DNA from: an uncultured Paracoccaceae bacterium
GTDB lineage: Bacteria > Pseudomonadota > Alphaproteobacteria > Rhodobacterales > Rhodobacteraceae
NCBI GenBank assembly: GCA_937138255.1
Contig: CAKZOU010000032.1
Span: 62,001 to 126,000, forward strand
Reading direction: 5' to 3'
Length of the DNA stretch: 64,000 bases
Each line of letters starts with the position of its first letter. The first letter of the stretch is position 1. The notes under the pieces are model-generated. The model was not told where the DNA came from. It saw only the letters and a list, made by a program, of their open reading frames with translations, and made no database searches. Below, in pieces: positions 43,405 to 52,043 of this stretch. The position numbers and the translations under genes were made by a program.

Positions 43405-45486
43405 ATGGGATCGCAAAACTCGATACGCGATATGTTCTTTGAAGAGTCCGAGGAACTTCTTGAACAATTGATCGACGGGCTTGGCCTCATAGCGGCCGGT
43501 CAGGCGGACGACGAAACGGTCAACGCGGTGTTCCGTTCGGTGCACTCCATCAAAGGCGGCGCCGGGGCTTTTGGGTTCAGTGCTCTGGTGGATTTTTCTC
43601 ACCGGTTCGAGACCGTTCTGGATGCGGTCCGTAGTCATCGACTAGAGGCCTCTGCAGGCATTGTTCTAACGCTTCAGCGATCCGCCGATTTTCTTACTGA
43701 CCTCGTCGAGCGCGCGCGGAGAGGTGACACCGAGACACCGGAACAGGCGGATAGCTTCCTTGCGGCGCTGGACCAATGCCTCGCGGGCGCAAGCGCACCT
43801 GATGGGCTGGTCGCTTCCGCCTTTGGATTTGCTGCACAGCCGATCCTGCTTGATCTTGGGGAACCCGCAACCGAGGTTTTTGAGATCCGGTTCAAACCCT
43901 TCGGACGTCTCTATAGCAATGGCCATAATCCGGCGATGATCGTGGCTTCGCTCGCGGATTTGGGAGAGACAACAACTCATTTGCAAACCGAAGGCATGGG
44001 TGAGCTGGCCGATTTTGACCCCGCCGCACCCTGCCTTGGATGGTTGATTGAACTTGAAACCTCAGCGCCGGAGACGAAGGTCCGGGAGGTTTTTGATTTT
44101 GTAGACGGGCTTTGCGACCTACATATTTCGACGCGCTTGGACGAAGCTGCCGCGCCGGAGCCTCATCCACAAGTGGCCCCGGCAAGCTCCGGGGCCACTC
44201 AGGCAAGCTCTTCGCCTCCTCAGTCCGTACGCCCAACCGCAGAGCCAGCGGACAATACGCCCAAATCGACCTTGAGGGTGGAGCTCGATCGCGTTGACCG
44301 CCTCATCAACGCGGTTGGGGAGTTGATCATCAATCAGTCGATGATCGCCCAACGCCTGCAAGAATTGCGACTGGCAACCGACGCCGATGTCGTCACTCAT
44401 GTCGAAGACTATCGTCTGCTGGCGCGTGATATTCAGGAGGCGGTGATGGCGATCCGTGCCCAGCCGGTCAAACCGCTATTCCAACGTATGTCGCGAATTG
44501 TTCGGGAAGCCGAAGAAGCTACGGGCAAAAAGGTAAAGCTGCAAACTTCGGGTGAAGGTACTGAAGTTGACAAGACAGTCGTCGAGCGACTGTCCGACCC
44601 TCTGACGCATATGGTTCGGAACTCGGTCGATCACGGGCTGGAAAAGCCAGAGGCAAGGCTTGCCGCGGGGAAAGATCCGATTGGAACCATTACTCTGTCC
44701 GCTGTGCATCGATCAGGGATGGTCGTCATCACGATCCGCGATGACGGCGCGGGTCTCAACCGCCCCAAAATTCTCGAGATCGCGCGCAGCAAGGGGCTGG
44801 TCGCGCCTGACTTGGAACTTGCCGACAGCGAAATCGACGCATTGTTGTTCATGCCGGGGTTTTCGACTGCCGATCGCGTTTCAAACCTGTCAGGGCGCGG
44901 CGTAGGGCTGGACGTGGTCAAGAATGCTGTGTCGACCCTCGGAGGACGCATCACCATCGCAACCACCCCCGGTCAGGGAACAGAGTTCATCATTTCTCTG
45001 CCCCTTACATTGGCTGTGCTTGACGGGATGGTTGTCTCGGTGGCTGGGCAGACCCTAGTTATCCCAATCACCTCGATCCTTGAAACCATCGTCCCTGAAG
45101 AATCAGACGTGCATCAGTTTGGTGCGAGCGACCAACTGCTGTTTGTTCGGGGGCGCTATGTGCCGCTGGTTGATGTCGCTGAAGGTCTCGGCCTTTCCGG
45201 TGGTCTTCGCGATCCACGGAAATGTCAGGTCGTATTGATGGAGACAGAAGAGCACGCGCTTGTGGCGCTGATGGTCGACCGGATCCACGATCAGCGTCAG
45301 GTGGTGATCAAGGGGTTGGAGAGCAACTACGGAACAGTTCCCGGCGTCTCGGCCGCGACAGTTCTAGGCGACGGCCAGGTCGCCTTGATCCTGGATCCCG
45401 ACGTGCTTGCCCGAAATGTCTCACCGGCCGCCAACAGCGGCCTCCTCAGAATATCTGAAGGGATGCCTCATGCAGTCAGCCATTGA
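43405..45486 (+). CDS. cheA: Chemotaxis histidine kinase CheA
   Basis: A 693-aa kinase. It has an HPt domain with phosphorylated H47 (SVHSIKGGAGAFGF), a second HPt/P2-like region (about 140-250), and a dimerisation domain (LRVELDRVDRLINAVGELIINQSM). The ATPase domain has the N box HMVRNSVDHGLE, DDGAGL and GRGVGLDVVKNAV, and a CheW-like domain ends the protein. ATG 43405 has GGGAG 7 nt upstream. Receives signals from the MCP via CheW and phosphorylates CheY. Confidence 0.95.
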   Translation: MGSQNSIRDMFFEESEELLEQLIDGLGLIAAGQADDETVNAVFRSVHSIKGGAGAFGFSALVDFSHRFETVLDAVRSHRLEASAGIVLTLQRSADFLTDLVERARRGDTETPEQADSFLAALDQCLAGASAPDGLVASAFGFAAQPILLDLGEPATEVFEIRFKPFGRLYSNGHNPAMIVASLADLGETTTHLQTEGMGELADFDPAAPCLGWLIELETSAPETKVREVFDFVDGLCDLHISTRLDEAAAPEPHPQVAPASSGATQASSSPPQSVRPTAEPADNTPKSTLRVELDRVDRLINAVGELIINQSMIAQRLQELRLATDADVVTHVEDYRLLARDIQEAVMAIRAQPVKPLFQRMSRIVREAEEATGKKVKLQTSGEGTEVDKTVVERLSDPLTHMVRNSVDHGLEKPEARLAAGKDPIGTITLSAVHRSGMVVITIRDDGAGLNRPKILEIARSKGLVAPDLELADSEIDALLFMPGFSTADRVSNLSGRGVGLDVVKNAVSTLGGRITIATTPGQGTEFIISLPLTLAVLDGMVVSVAGQTLVIPITSILETIVPEESDVHQFGASDQLLFVRGRYVPLVDVAEGLGLSGGLRDPRKCQVVLMETEEHALVALMVDRIHDQRQVVIKGLESNYGTVPGVSAATVLGDGQVALILDPDVLARNVSPAANSGLLRISEGMPHAVSH

Positions 45487-45934
45487 TGCCACTCGCCTCG
45501 ACCTCGAATTCGTCGCCTTCTGTACCGGTGGGCAGAATTTCTCGCTCGATATTTCACAAGTCAGAGAGATCCGCCGTTGGAGCCCGGTTTCGTCTCTGCC
45601 TCATTCTCCTGAGGAAGTCTTGGGCGTCATGAACCTGCGTGGGTCGGTCATACCCATCTACGACCTTGCGGCGCGTTTCGGTCTGCCCCGAACGCCGCAC
45701 AACGAGCGTAATGTTGTTGTTGTTGCAGCGCATGGCGGCAAGACCCTCGGGCTGCTGGTGGAATCAGTTTCCGAGATTCTCTCGGTGAAAAATGAAGACA
45801 TCCAGACCCCTCCAGATACACGCGGCGATTCCGGCCGCCAGGCGATAACCGGAATAATCACGACCGACGAAGGTATGTCGCGTGTGATCGATCTCGGTGC
45901 GGTGATCGGTTTTGGAGGGAAGGCCCCGCAATGA
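45470..45934 (+). CDS. cheW: Chemotaxis adaptor CheW
   Basis: A 154-aa CheW domain (FSLDISQVREIRRW...LGVMNLRGSVIPIYDLAARFGL), bridging receptor and CheA. Its start lies inside the cheA 3' end (17-bp overlap), with GAAGGGA upstream of the ATG. Ends by ATGA overlap on cheR. Confidence 0.93.
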   Translation: MQSAIDATRLDLEFVAFCTGGQNFSLDISQVREIRRWSPVSSLPHSPEEVLGVMNLRGSVIPIYDLAARFGLPRTPHNERNVVVVAAHGGKTLGLLVESVSEILSVKNEDIQTPPDTRGDSGRQAITGIITTDEGMSRVIDLGAVIGFGGKAPQ

Positions 45935-46818
45935 CACTTCCAGCTAGAAATCCGCCGATCGAGGGGTCGGTCGGCTTCAGTTTCTCCAGCAGCGATTTCG
46001 AATCGATCGCTTTGCACGCGCAACGGCTCTTCGGTCTGCATCTGCCGGCTGGCAAACGTGACCTTGTCTATGCGCGATTGATCAAGCGCCTGCGCGCACT
46101 CGGGCTCCAGGATTTCCAGAGCTATTGCAGGCTACTCGATAGTGGAGACGAAGCAGAGCAACAGCAAATGTTGTCTGCTCTTACCACGAACGTCACGCAT
46201 TTCTTCAGAGAAGGGCACCATTTCGAAACCCTTCGCTCACTGTTGCTGCCACCACTTCTCGAAATGGCCCGTAGGGGTGACCGGGTTCGACTTTGGTCTG
46301 CGGGCTGTTCGTCCGGGCAAGAGCCCTATTCGATTGCCTTGACCATTCTCGAGATGATGCCCGACGCGTCTCGGTACGATATCCGCATCCTGGCAACAGA
46401 TGTGGACAAGGAAATTCTCGCGCGCGCCAGGGCAGGAACCTACGCGGCCGAAGAGGTCGATGGGATCGATCAATCCGTTATCGGGCGGTATTTCCAAATA
46501 GCCGGGGGGAGCGCTTCCGCCTCTGCGGAACTCGGCAAGCTGATCACATTTGCGGAACTGAATCTCATGAACGATTGGCCGATGCGGGGCGGTTTCGACG
46601 TCATCTTTTGTCGCAATGTTGCGATCTATTTCGACAAGCCAACACAGCAACGGCTTTGGGGGCGATTTGCCAATCTTTTACGTCCCGAAGGGCATCTTTT
46701 CATCGGTCATTCCGAACGAATTTCTGGCCCGGCGGAGACGTTGTTCAAGGGAGTCGGTGTGACGACCTATCGCCGAGTTGGGCCAAATGCAGCCATTGCC
46801 GAAGGAACAACGGGATGA
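45931..46818 (+). CDS. cheR: Chemotaxis protein methyltransferase CheR
   Basis: A 295-aa SAM-dependent methyltransferase. The N-terminal helical domain (KRDLVYARLIKRLRALGL, TTNVTHFFREGHHF) is followed by the SAM-binding domain (VRLWSAGCSSGQEPYSIAL, LATDVDKEILARARAG, VIFCRNVAIYFDKPTQ). It methylates receptor glutamates; the MCP downstream ends with a WxxF-type tether that CheR can use. Confidence 0.93.
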   Translation: MTLPARNPPIEGSVGFSFSSSDFESIALHAQRLFGLHLPAGKRDLVYARLIKRLRALGLQDFQSYCRLLDSGDEAEQQQMLSALTTNVTHFFREGHHFETLRSLLLPPLLEMARRGDRVRLWSAGCSSGQEPYSIALTILEMMPDASRYDIRILATDVDKEILARARAGTYAAEEVDGIDQSVIGRYFQIAGGSASASAELGKLITFAELNLMNDWPMRGGFDVIFCRNVAIYFDKPTQQRLWGRFANLLRPEGHLFIGHSERISGPAETLFKGVGVTTYRRVGPNAAIAEGTTG

Positions 46819-47201
46819 GCCTCAAAGACAGTCTACGTATCATGGTGGTCGACGATATGTCTGTAAGTCGCGCACTTATCACCCAGTCGCTCGACGAGAT
46901 GGCCATTCGGAATTACCAAACCGAAGCGGACGGTCATGCGGCACTCAGCAAGCTCGTGGCTGCCCCGGTCCACCTTGTCATTTCGGATATGAATATGCCG
47001 CGGATGAGCGGGCTCGAGCTTCTTGCGGCCCTTCGGCAGAACAAAACAACGCAGCGGATCGGATTCATCTTGATAACCGGAACCCCTGGCCCAGACGTTT
47101 TGCGCAGTTGCCGAGAGTTGGGGGCAAACAATCTCGTTCCCAAGCCGTTCACGACCGCCACCTTGCGAACAAGCATTGAACAAGTGGTGGGGCGTCTATG
47201 A
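46815..47201 (+). CDS. CheY-type response regulator (second)
   Basis: A 128-aa single receiver with VVDDMS (D13/D14), phosphoacceptor D58 (LVISDMNMPRMSGLE), T in LITGTPG and K in LVPKPFT. Coupled to cheR and to the next small gene by ATGA overlaps. Distinct in sequence from the first CheY, consistent with division of labour between motor output and phosphate sink. Confidence 0.88.
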   Translation: MSLKDSLRIMVVDDMSVSRALITQSLDEMAIRNYQTEADGHAALSKLVAAPVHLVISDMNMPRMSGLELLAALRQNKTTQRIGFILITGTPGPDVLRSCRELGANNLVPKPFTTATLRTSIEQVVGRL

Positions 47202-47569
47202 GTATCCATCAGCCCATCACGGATATCGATCTTGTAACCCTTCTCAAGCGCGTCGATGCGGAATTGGGGGGATGCGAAGATATCCTGTCTCAAATCGAGG
47301 CAACCTGTGAGGCCGTATTGCATTCGGGTCCGGCACAGGCAGCCAAGGCAATCGACGTGAAAGAGGCTCAGGCGATCGATCTGTTGATGCAGACACTGGG
47401 AGACATCAGGTCCTGCCTGCAGTGGCTCGCAACCAGCCCCTCAGCCAGAAGTGCTCCGCGGCTGCCCCTAGATCCCATACTGCGTGGTCTTAAGCTTGGC
47501 GATTTGCGCCGCCGGCTTTCGGGGTGTCCGGATCGGGCACCCGGCACAAGAACCATCGATCTTTTCTAG
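47198..47569 (+). CDS. Small helical protein with CheZ-type DxxxQ motif (candidate CheY phosphatase)
   Basis: A 123-aa protein I do not recognise by family. The first ~80 residues are predicted helical and end in the motif DLLMQ (D61-Q65) within EAQAIDLLMQTLGDIRSCL. E. coli CheZ uses D143 and Q147 of DLTGQ with the same spacing to dephosphorylate CheY-P. It follows the second cheY by ATGA overlap, the place where alphaproteobacterial che operons can carry CheT/CheZ-like genes. Length is about half of CheZ. Function is an inference from motif and position. Confidence 0.6.
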   Translation: MSIHQPITDIDLVTLLKRVDAELGGCEDILSQIEATCEAVLHSGPAQAAKAIDVKEAQAIDLLMQTLGDIRSCLQWLATSPSARSAPRLPLDPILRGLKLGDLRRRLSGCPDRAPGTRTIDLF

Positions 47570-47627
47570 AAATCCTCCATTCGGGCGTTCGCTTAGGCAC
47601 CTTCGCCAACAATAGAAAGGCAGTCCC

Positions 47628-49973
47628 ATGATTTCCTTGTCGTCCTTGTCGTCCTTGTCGTCCTTGTCACTTAAAACAAAGCTCCCCGCTCTGGTGGTTG
47701 GCCTTTGCTTGGTTTCTGGGTCTGCACTTCAATTCATCAACCAGCAAGGATTTAGTCGGGAGATCCAACAAGAAATTCGGGCTGGATTGGTGTCTCGTGC
47801 CATCGACTCAGCGGATAGGTTTGAAGCTTGGCTCAAGGATATAGCCCGCATGACAACGGCTCTATCAATTGAACCTGGGCTAGGCTCCTCAATAAACCAG
47901 CTTTCTGGGGCCTTTCGTGCCATCGCAGACCCGGATGCCTCGCTTCGGCCCCTGTATGGTGAAACCGGAGCCTCTAGCGGCGGCCTAGATCTTGACGGTG
48001 AGGTCGCCCTATATCATCGGCTGCAAACGAGGCTCGATCTACACATCCGTGCTTTGGCGTCGATATTCGGGTTTCACGATGTCTTCTTCATCGATCCGGA
48101 TTTCAACATCATCTATTCGATCGACAAGGAGGACGATTTCACCTCCAACCTGTTGGATGGACCATATGCCAACTCTGGCCTGGGCATCGCCGCCCGCGCC
48201 GCGCGGGATGGTGTGCCGGGCAAGGTCTATCTCAGCGATTTCAGCGGTTATGACTCGATGGGCGGGGATATCTCTGCCTTCATGGTGCTCCAGTTGCTCG
48301 ACAATTCTGGTGATCTCGCAGGCTATCTTGCTACGCAGATGGATTCGACCATGCTGGAAAGTGTTGTCAAAATTGAAGGCGAGCTTGGTCAGAGCAGTTC
48401 AGCCTATTTGATCGGACCCGACGGGCAAAGCCGCACGCCGGTACCAGAATCTGATGTCGAGGTTGCAGTCGAGACATTGCCACATTTTCGGGCCGCGGCG
48501 GAGGGCCGAGAAGATTTCTATGAGAACGCTCCTCTTGCGCGCGGCGGAACCGGACTTGCGAAGGTCGTCCCTCTAGAAGCCTTCGGCCAATCCTGGGGCC
48601 TCGTATATGAGCGGGACAACGCTGATGCCTTGGGTAAATCAAGGGCGATTCTCGCGGATATTCTTTGGGCGGGTGCTGCGTTGGCCGTTGTGATGGCAGC
48701 CTTGGGCTACTTTGTTTCCCGATCCATCTTGCAGCCTTTCCTGCGCACCAAGGTGTCGCTCGAGGAAGTGGCGAATGGCAATCTCGATGCCAAGGTTGAA
48801 GGGCAGGATCGCGGCGATGAGATAGGCGCGTTTGCACGCTCGATCGTGTCGCTCCAGCGGGCGCTCGCCCAAGGGCGTGAAGCGGAAGCACGCCGCGCAG
48901 CCGATGCAGAAGACCTCAAGGCTGTGGTGTCCGGCTTGCGAGCCGGTTTGCACAATCTCTCGGCTGGCAACCTCTCATGTCAGATCAACGATGCTTTTTC
49001 GGAAAGCTACGAAGGGCTGCGAGCGGATTTCAATCAGTCGGTCGAGCATCTTGCAAACACGATTTCGCAAGTCGTCGAAATCTCTGAAAGCATTCACGCT
49101 CGCGCGGGGGAAATAAGTGGCGCTTCCGAAGATCTTTCCCGCAGAACGGAAAACCAGGCCGCTGCGCTTGAGGAGACGGCTGCCGCTCTTGATGAGATGA
49201 CGGCCAGCGTAAAGTCCGCGGCAGAAGGTGCCCGCGAGGTCGAAATGATCGTTCAGAAGGCCAGGAAAGACGCGGAAGATAGCGGTTCGGTTGTGCGAGA
49301 CGCGGTGGACGCGATGAATAGGATTCGTGAGTCTTCTGACCAGATCTCGCAGATTATCGGCGCAATTGATGACATTGCGTTCCAGACAAACCTGCTGGCC
49401 CTCAACGCCGGTGTGGAAGCCGCGCGGGCGGGAGAGGCTGGAAAGGGTTTTGCGGTCGTTGCATCCGAAGTGCGCGCCTTGGCCCAGAGGTCCTCGAACG
49501 CTGCCAAAGAGATCAAGACGCTCATCGTCGATTCAGCCGAACACGTCGGCACCGGAGTCGAGCAGGTGGGCCGCGCCGGTGAGGCGCTGACCAATATCGT
49601 CGGATCGGTAGCGAATATCACGTCGCTTGTCGGGGATATTGCCAACGGTGCCTCGGAGCAGTCCGCCGGCCTTGCCGAGATCAACATTGGCGTCACGCAA
49701 CTTGATCAGGTCACTCAACAGAACGCCGCCATGGTCGAGCAAGCCACCGCCGCAAGCCATTCGCTTCAACAGGACTCGCGGCGTCTTACGGAGATGGTCG
49801 GTCATTTTTCCGTTGCGAGCGAAATTGTTGATAGTCACAAAGTTGTCGATTTTCGGAGCCGACGTGAAACTTCGGAAAAAGAGGCATTGGTTCCAGTAAT
49901 GGAAATGCAGGTCGCGAAATCAGTGGCAGCCGCAGGGCAAAGCGCGGCTCCCGGTATTTGGGAAGATTTCTAA
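47628..49973 (+). CDS. Methyl-accepting chemotaxis protein (transmembrane)
   Basis: A 781-aa receptor: short cytoplasmic N-terminus with SLSS repeats, TM1 (about 19-37), a large periplasmic sensor domain (about 40-340) with a Cache-like look ([23 protein letters not shown]), TM2 (about 342-364) and HAMP. The signalling domain carries the hairpin [20 protein letters not shown] (about 585). It ends in IWEDF, a WxxF-type pentapeptide that tethers CheR/CheB. GAAAGG precedes the ATG. Ligand unknown. It is the only receptor with a complete signalling domain in the window. Confidence 0.92.
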   Translation: MISLSSLSSLSSLSLKTKLPALVVGLCLVSGSALQFINQQGFSREIQQEIRAGLVSRAIDSADRFEAWLKDIARMTTALSIEPGLGSSINQLSGAFRAIADPDASLRPLYGETGASSGGLDLDGEVALYHRLQTRLDLHIRALASIFGFHDVFFIDPDFNIIYSIDKEDDFTSNLLDGPYANSGLGIAARAARDGVPGKVYLSDFSGYDSMGGDISAFMVLQLLDNSGDLAGYLATQMDSTMLESVVKIEGELGQSSSAYLIGPDGQSRTPVPESDVEVAVETLPHFRAAAEGREDFYENAPLARGGTGLAKVVPLEAFGQSWGLVYERDNADALGKSRAILADILWAGAALAVVMAALGYFVSRSILQPFLRTKVSLEEVANGNLDAKVEGQDRGDEIGAFARSIVSLQRALAQGREAEARRAADAEDLKAVVSGLRAGLHNLSAGNLSCQINDAFSESYEGLRADFNQSVEHLANTISQVVEISESIHARAGEISGASEDLSRRTENQAAALEETAAALDEMTASVKSAAEGAREVEMIVQKARKDAEDSGSVVRDAVDAMNRIRESSDQISQIIGAIDDIAFQTNLLALNAGVEAARAGEAGKGFAVVASEVRALAQRSSNAAKEIKTLIVDSAEHVGTGVEQVGRAGEALTNIVGSVANITSLVGDIANGASEQSAGLAEINIGVTQLDQVTQQNAAMVEQATAASHSLQQDSRRLTEMVGHFSVASEIVDSHKVVDFRSRRETSEKEALVPVMEMQVAKSVAAAGQSAAPGIWEDF
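47634..47669 (+). repeat. Tandem 9-bp repeat inside MCP coding start (4 copies)
   Basis: TCCTTGTCG is repeated four times head to tail, the last with one changed base. It encodes the SLS/SSL run at residues 3-14 of the MCP. Being a multiple of three, copy-number change would lengthen or shorten the N-terminus without a frameshift. Confidence 0.8.
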
Positions 49974-50009
49974 GTTATTGCAGACTGCTCACGTCAGGGA
50001 AAATACAAG

Positions 50010-51038
50010 ATGCATCGTTTGCGGATCGTAATCGTCAGCGCCAGCCCCGTTGTGCGTGCGCGCGTTTCAAGAGCTATTGCAGATGATCCCCGGTTCAATC
50101 TTCTAGGTCTTGCGGGCGATCTGTCCCAGGGATTCATGCTTTCTGAAAGTCAGGAACCCGATATCGCGCTGATTTCTGACAGCCTGACAAACATCAGAGA
50201 GTTTGAAGGTATGAGATCCCTCTTTTACGCGCTCGGTATGAGATACTTGAGGATCGTCGACCGGGTACCCGACCATGACAGCACGAGACAGGTGCCTCTC
50301 AAAGGAGGAAATTACTCGGAGCCTGTCATTCATCCCCAGATGTCGGCGGACGATATTTGGGACGCTTCTCAACTGGGACTGCAGATCCTTCGAAACGACC
50401 ACTTCCGTCGCGTCGCCGCGGCCGAGGTTGGCGGGCAGGGCCGACGACAGAAGATTGTTGTGATTGGAGCCTCTACCGGAGGTATCGATGGCTTGTTGAC
50501 CCTCCTTTCGGCCTTCCCTGCAAACTGCCCACCTACCGCGATCGTGCAACATACCGGGCGTGGTTTCGGCGAGAGTCTTGTTAGGCTCCTGGCTCGTCGA
50601 AGCTCTGCCGAGGTGGTCGCGGCACGAGATGGGGTGCCCATGTTGCCCGGTCGCGTTTGCCTGGCGGCCGGCACTGGTGCCCATTTAACGATCCAAAAGG
50701 GCGAGCCGAACCACTGTCGGCTTCAGCCGGGTCCCGCGGAGTCGGGCCATGTTCCGTCGGTCAATACTTTGTTCCGGTCTGCCCTGGCGTTGGCGCCCAA
50801 CGTCGTCGGCGCCCTGCTTACCGGGATGGGGCAAGACGGCGCGGAGGGCCTGCTGGAGTTACGGCGTGCCGGTTGCTCGACGTTTGGACAGGATGAAGCC
50901 ACATCGACCGTCTACGGAATGCCGAAAGTGGCTTGGTCTATCGGAGCTGTCCAAACTCAATTGCCGATCGACCAGATAGCGGGGGCCATCCTCAAAGCCT
51001 GCGAGCCTGCGTCTCCAGCTCGGACCGTCAACTCATGA
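50010..51038 (+). CDS. cheB: Protein-glutamate methylesterase CheB with degenerate receiver
   Basis: A 342-aa two-domain protein. The C-terminal methylesterase has the catalytic triad S155 (IGASTGG), H181 (VQHTGRGF) and D276 (GMGQDG). The N-terminal receiver is divergent: the acidic pair is replaced by SASP, and at the phosphoacceptor place stands S56 followed by D57 (IALISDSL). Activation by CheA phosphorylation is therefore doubtful. Removes methyl groups from receptors, opposing CheR. Overlaps cheD by 4 bp. Confidence 0.88.
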   Translation: MHRLRIVIVSASPVVRARVSRAIADDPRFNLLGLAGDLSQGFMLSESQEPDIALISDSLTNIREFEGMRSLFYALGMRYLRIVDRVPDHDSTRQVPLKGGNYSEPVIHPQMSADDIWDASQLGLQILRNDHFRRVAAAEVGGQGRRQKIVVIGASTGGIDGLLTLLSAFPANCPPTAIVQHTGRGFGESLVRLLARRSSAEVVAARDGVPMLPGRVCLAAGTGAHLTIQKGEPNHCRLQPGPAESGHVPSVNTLFRSALALAPNVVGALLTGMGQDGAEGLLELRRAGCSTFGQDEATSTVYGMPKVAWSIGAVQTQLPIDQIAGAILKACEPASPARTVNS

Positions 51039-51583
51039 CATTTGATATTACGTCGCGGGCTCACCTTCGAACGGTAACGCAGGGGGGTTACTATGTGTCT
51101 TGTGTTCCGGAAGATATCCTCGCAACAGTTTTGGGATCTTGTGTCGCGGTTTGCCTATATGATCCCAAAGCAAGGATCGGGGGAATGAACCATTTTCTTT
51201 TGCCCTTCGGGCCCGATCAAGGAAGCGAAAAGCCCTTGCGCTATGGTGTTCATGCCATGGAGCTTTTGGTGAACGGCCTTTTGAAAGCCGGAGGCACGCG
51301 TGCCGATCTTCAGGCCAAACTCTTTGGCGCAGCGCGCATCTCTCCTAGACTGCGCGATATCGGGCAGTCGAACGCCGAATTCGCAACAAGCTTTCTGGAG
51401 GCCGAGAGGATTCCTTGCGTGGGGCAAAGCCTGGGTGGCAATGCGGCGCGGCGCGTCATGTTTCGTCCGACAACAGGTGAGGTCAAGGTTCTGCAGGTGC
51501 CGCGGAGCGACTTCAATCTCGATTCAGAGCGTCCTGCCGGTCTTCCAGAACGCACGGCTGCCAGCGATGCTGCGCTCTTCTGA
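51035..51583 (+). CDS. cheD: Chemoreceptor glutamine deamidase CheD
   Basis: A 182-aa CheD with catalytic cysteine C36 (LGSCVAVCLYD) and histidine H53 (GGMNHFLLP), the 17-residue spacing seen in characterised CheD. It deamidates receptor glutamines to glutamates, creating methylation sites. Last gene of the operon, coupled to cheB by ATGA. Confidence 0.9.
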   Translation: MTFDITSRAHLRTVTQGGYYVSCVPEDILATVLGSCVAVCLYDPKARIGGMNHFLLPFGPDQGSEKPLRYGVHAMELLVNGLLKAGGTRADLQAKLFGAARISPRLRDIGQSNAEFATSFLEAERIPCVGQSLGGNAARRVMFRPTTGEVKVLQVPRSDFNLDSERPAGLPERTAASDAALF

Positions 51584-52043
51584 TCTTGAGACAGGCTCGA
51601 TTAAGTGCTGAACTTTCAATTGCTGGGTGCTGAAACTCGTGCGCTGCGGGGGCTGGACGCGGTTCGGCTCCACCCACCCTCGAAAGCTCTAATGCGCCAA
51701 GAATCCCAAAGGCTTTGGATTGTGCGCCGCGGTTCAGATTGAGATGGTCAAAACTTCACCGCAAACGCAGCCCGACGATAGGCGGTCGTCGCAGGTTATC
51801 GACCCACAGCGGCGCACTCCGAAATGGCGCGGCGCGGGGCTAAAGAACTTGAACGTGAAATCAAGATCTAAGCTGCTGCATTTGGATCTGCAAAAGGCTC
51901 CTATGATATGCTCGAGGCGTCGTTCTTAGTTCAACGCAAATGACGAAGCGGCGAGGAAAATTTCGCGCAAAGCGGTGTTCGGGTGCGATCGAGGCTCTCC
52001 GAACGGCCATTTTCGGCTGATCTTGGGCGCCGCTACGGAAGGG
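51584..52043. other. 460-bp region without convincing gene; contains a tmRNA-tail-like fragment
   Basis: Between the convergent cheD and PAS genes I see no ORF with coding character; a 69-codon frame at 51720 has no domain or ribosome site. Bases 51653-51678 (CTGGACGCGG, then TTCGGCTCCACCCACC) resemble the 3' T-arm end of an ssrA/tRNA gene, but the stem does not pair properly. This could be a degraded integration-site remnant. No clear terminator is seen. Confidence 0.4.

Noticed and set aside
47634-47669. CRISPR-like or insertion-related repeat
   Set aside because: Units are 9 bp, contiguous and in the reading frame; no spacers.
51720-51929. Possible 69-aa gene in the cheD-PAS gap
   Set aside because: No ribosome site, no recognisable domain, basic low-complexity composition.
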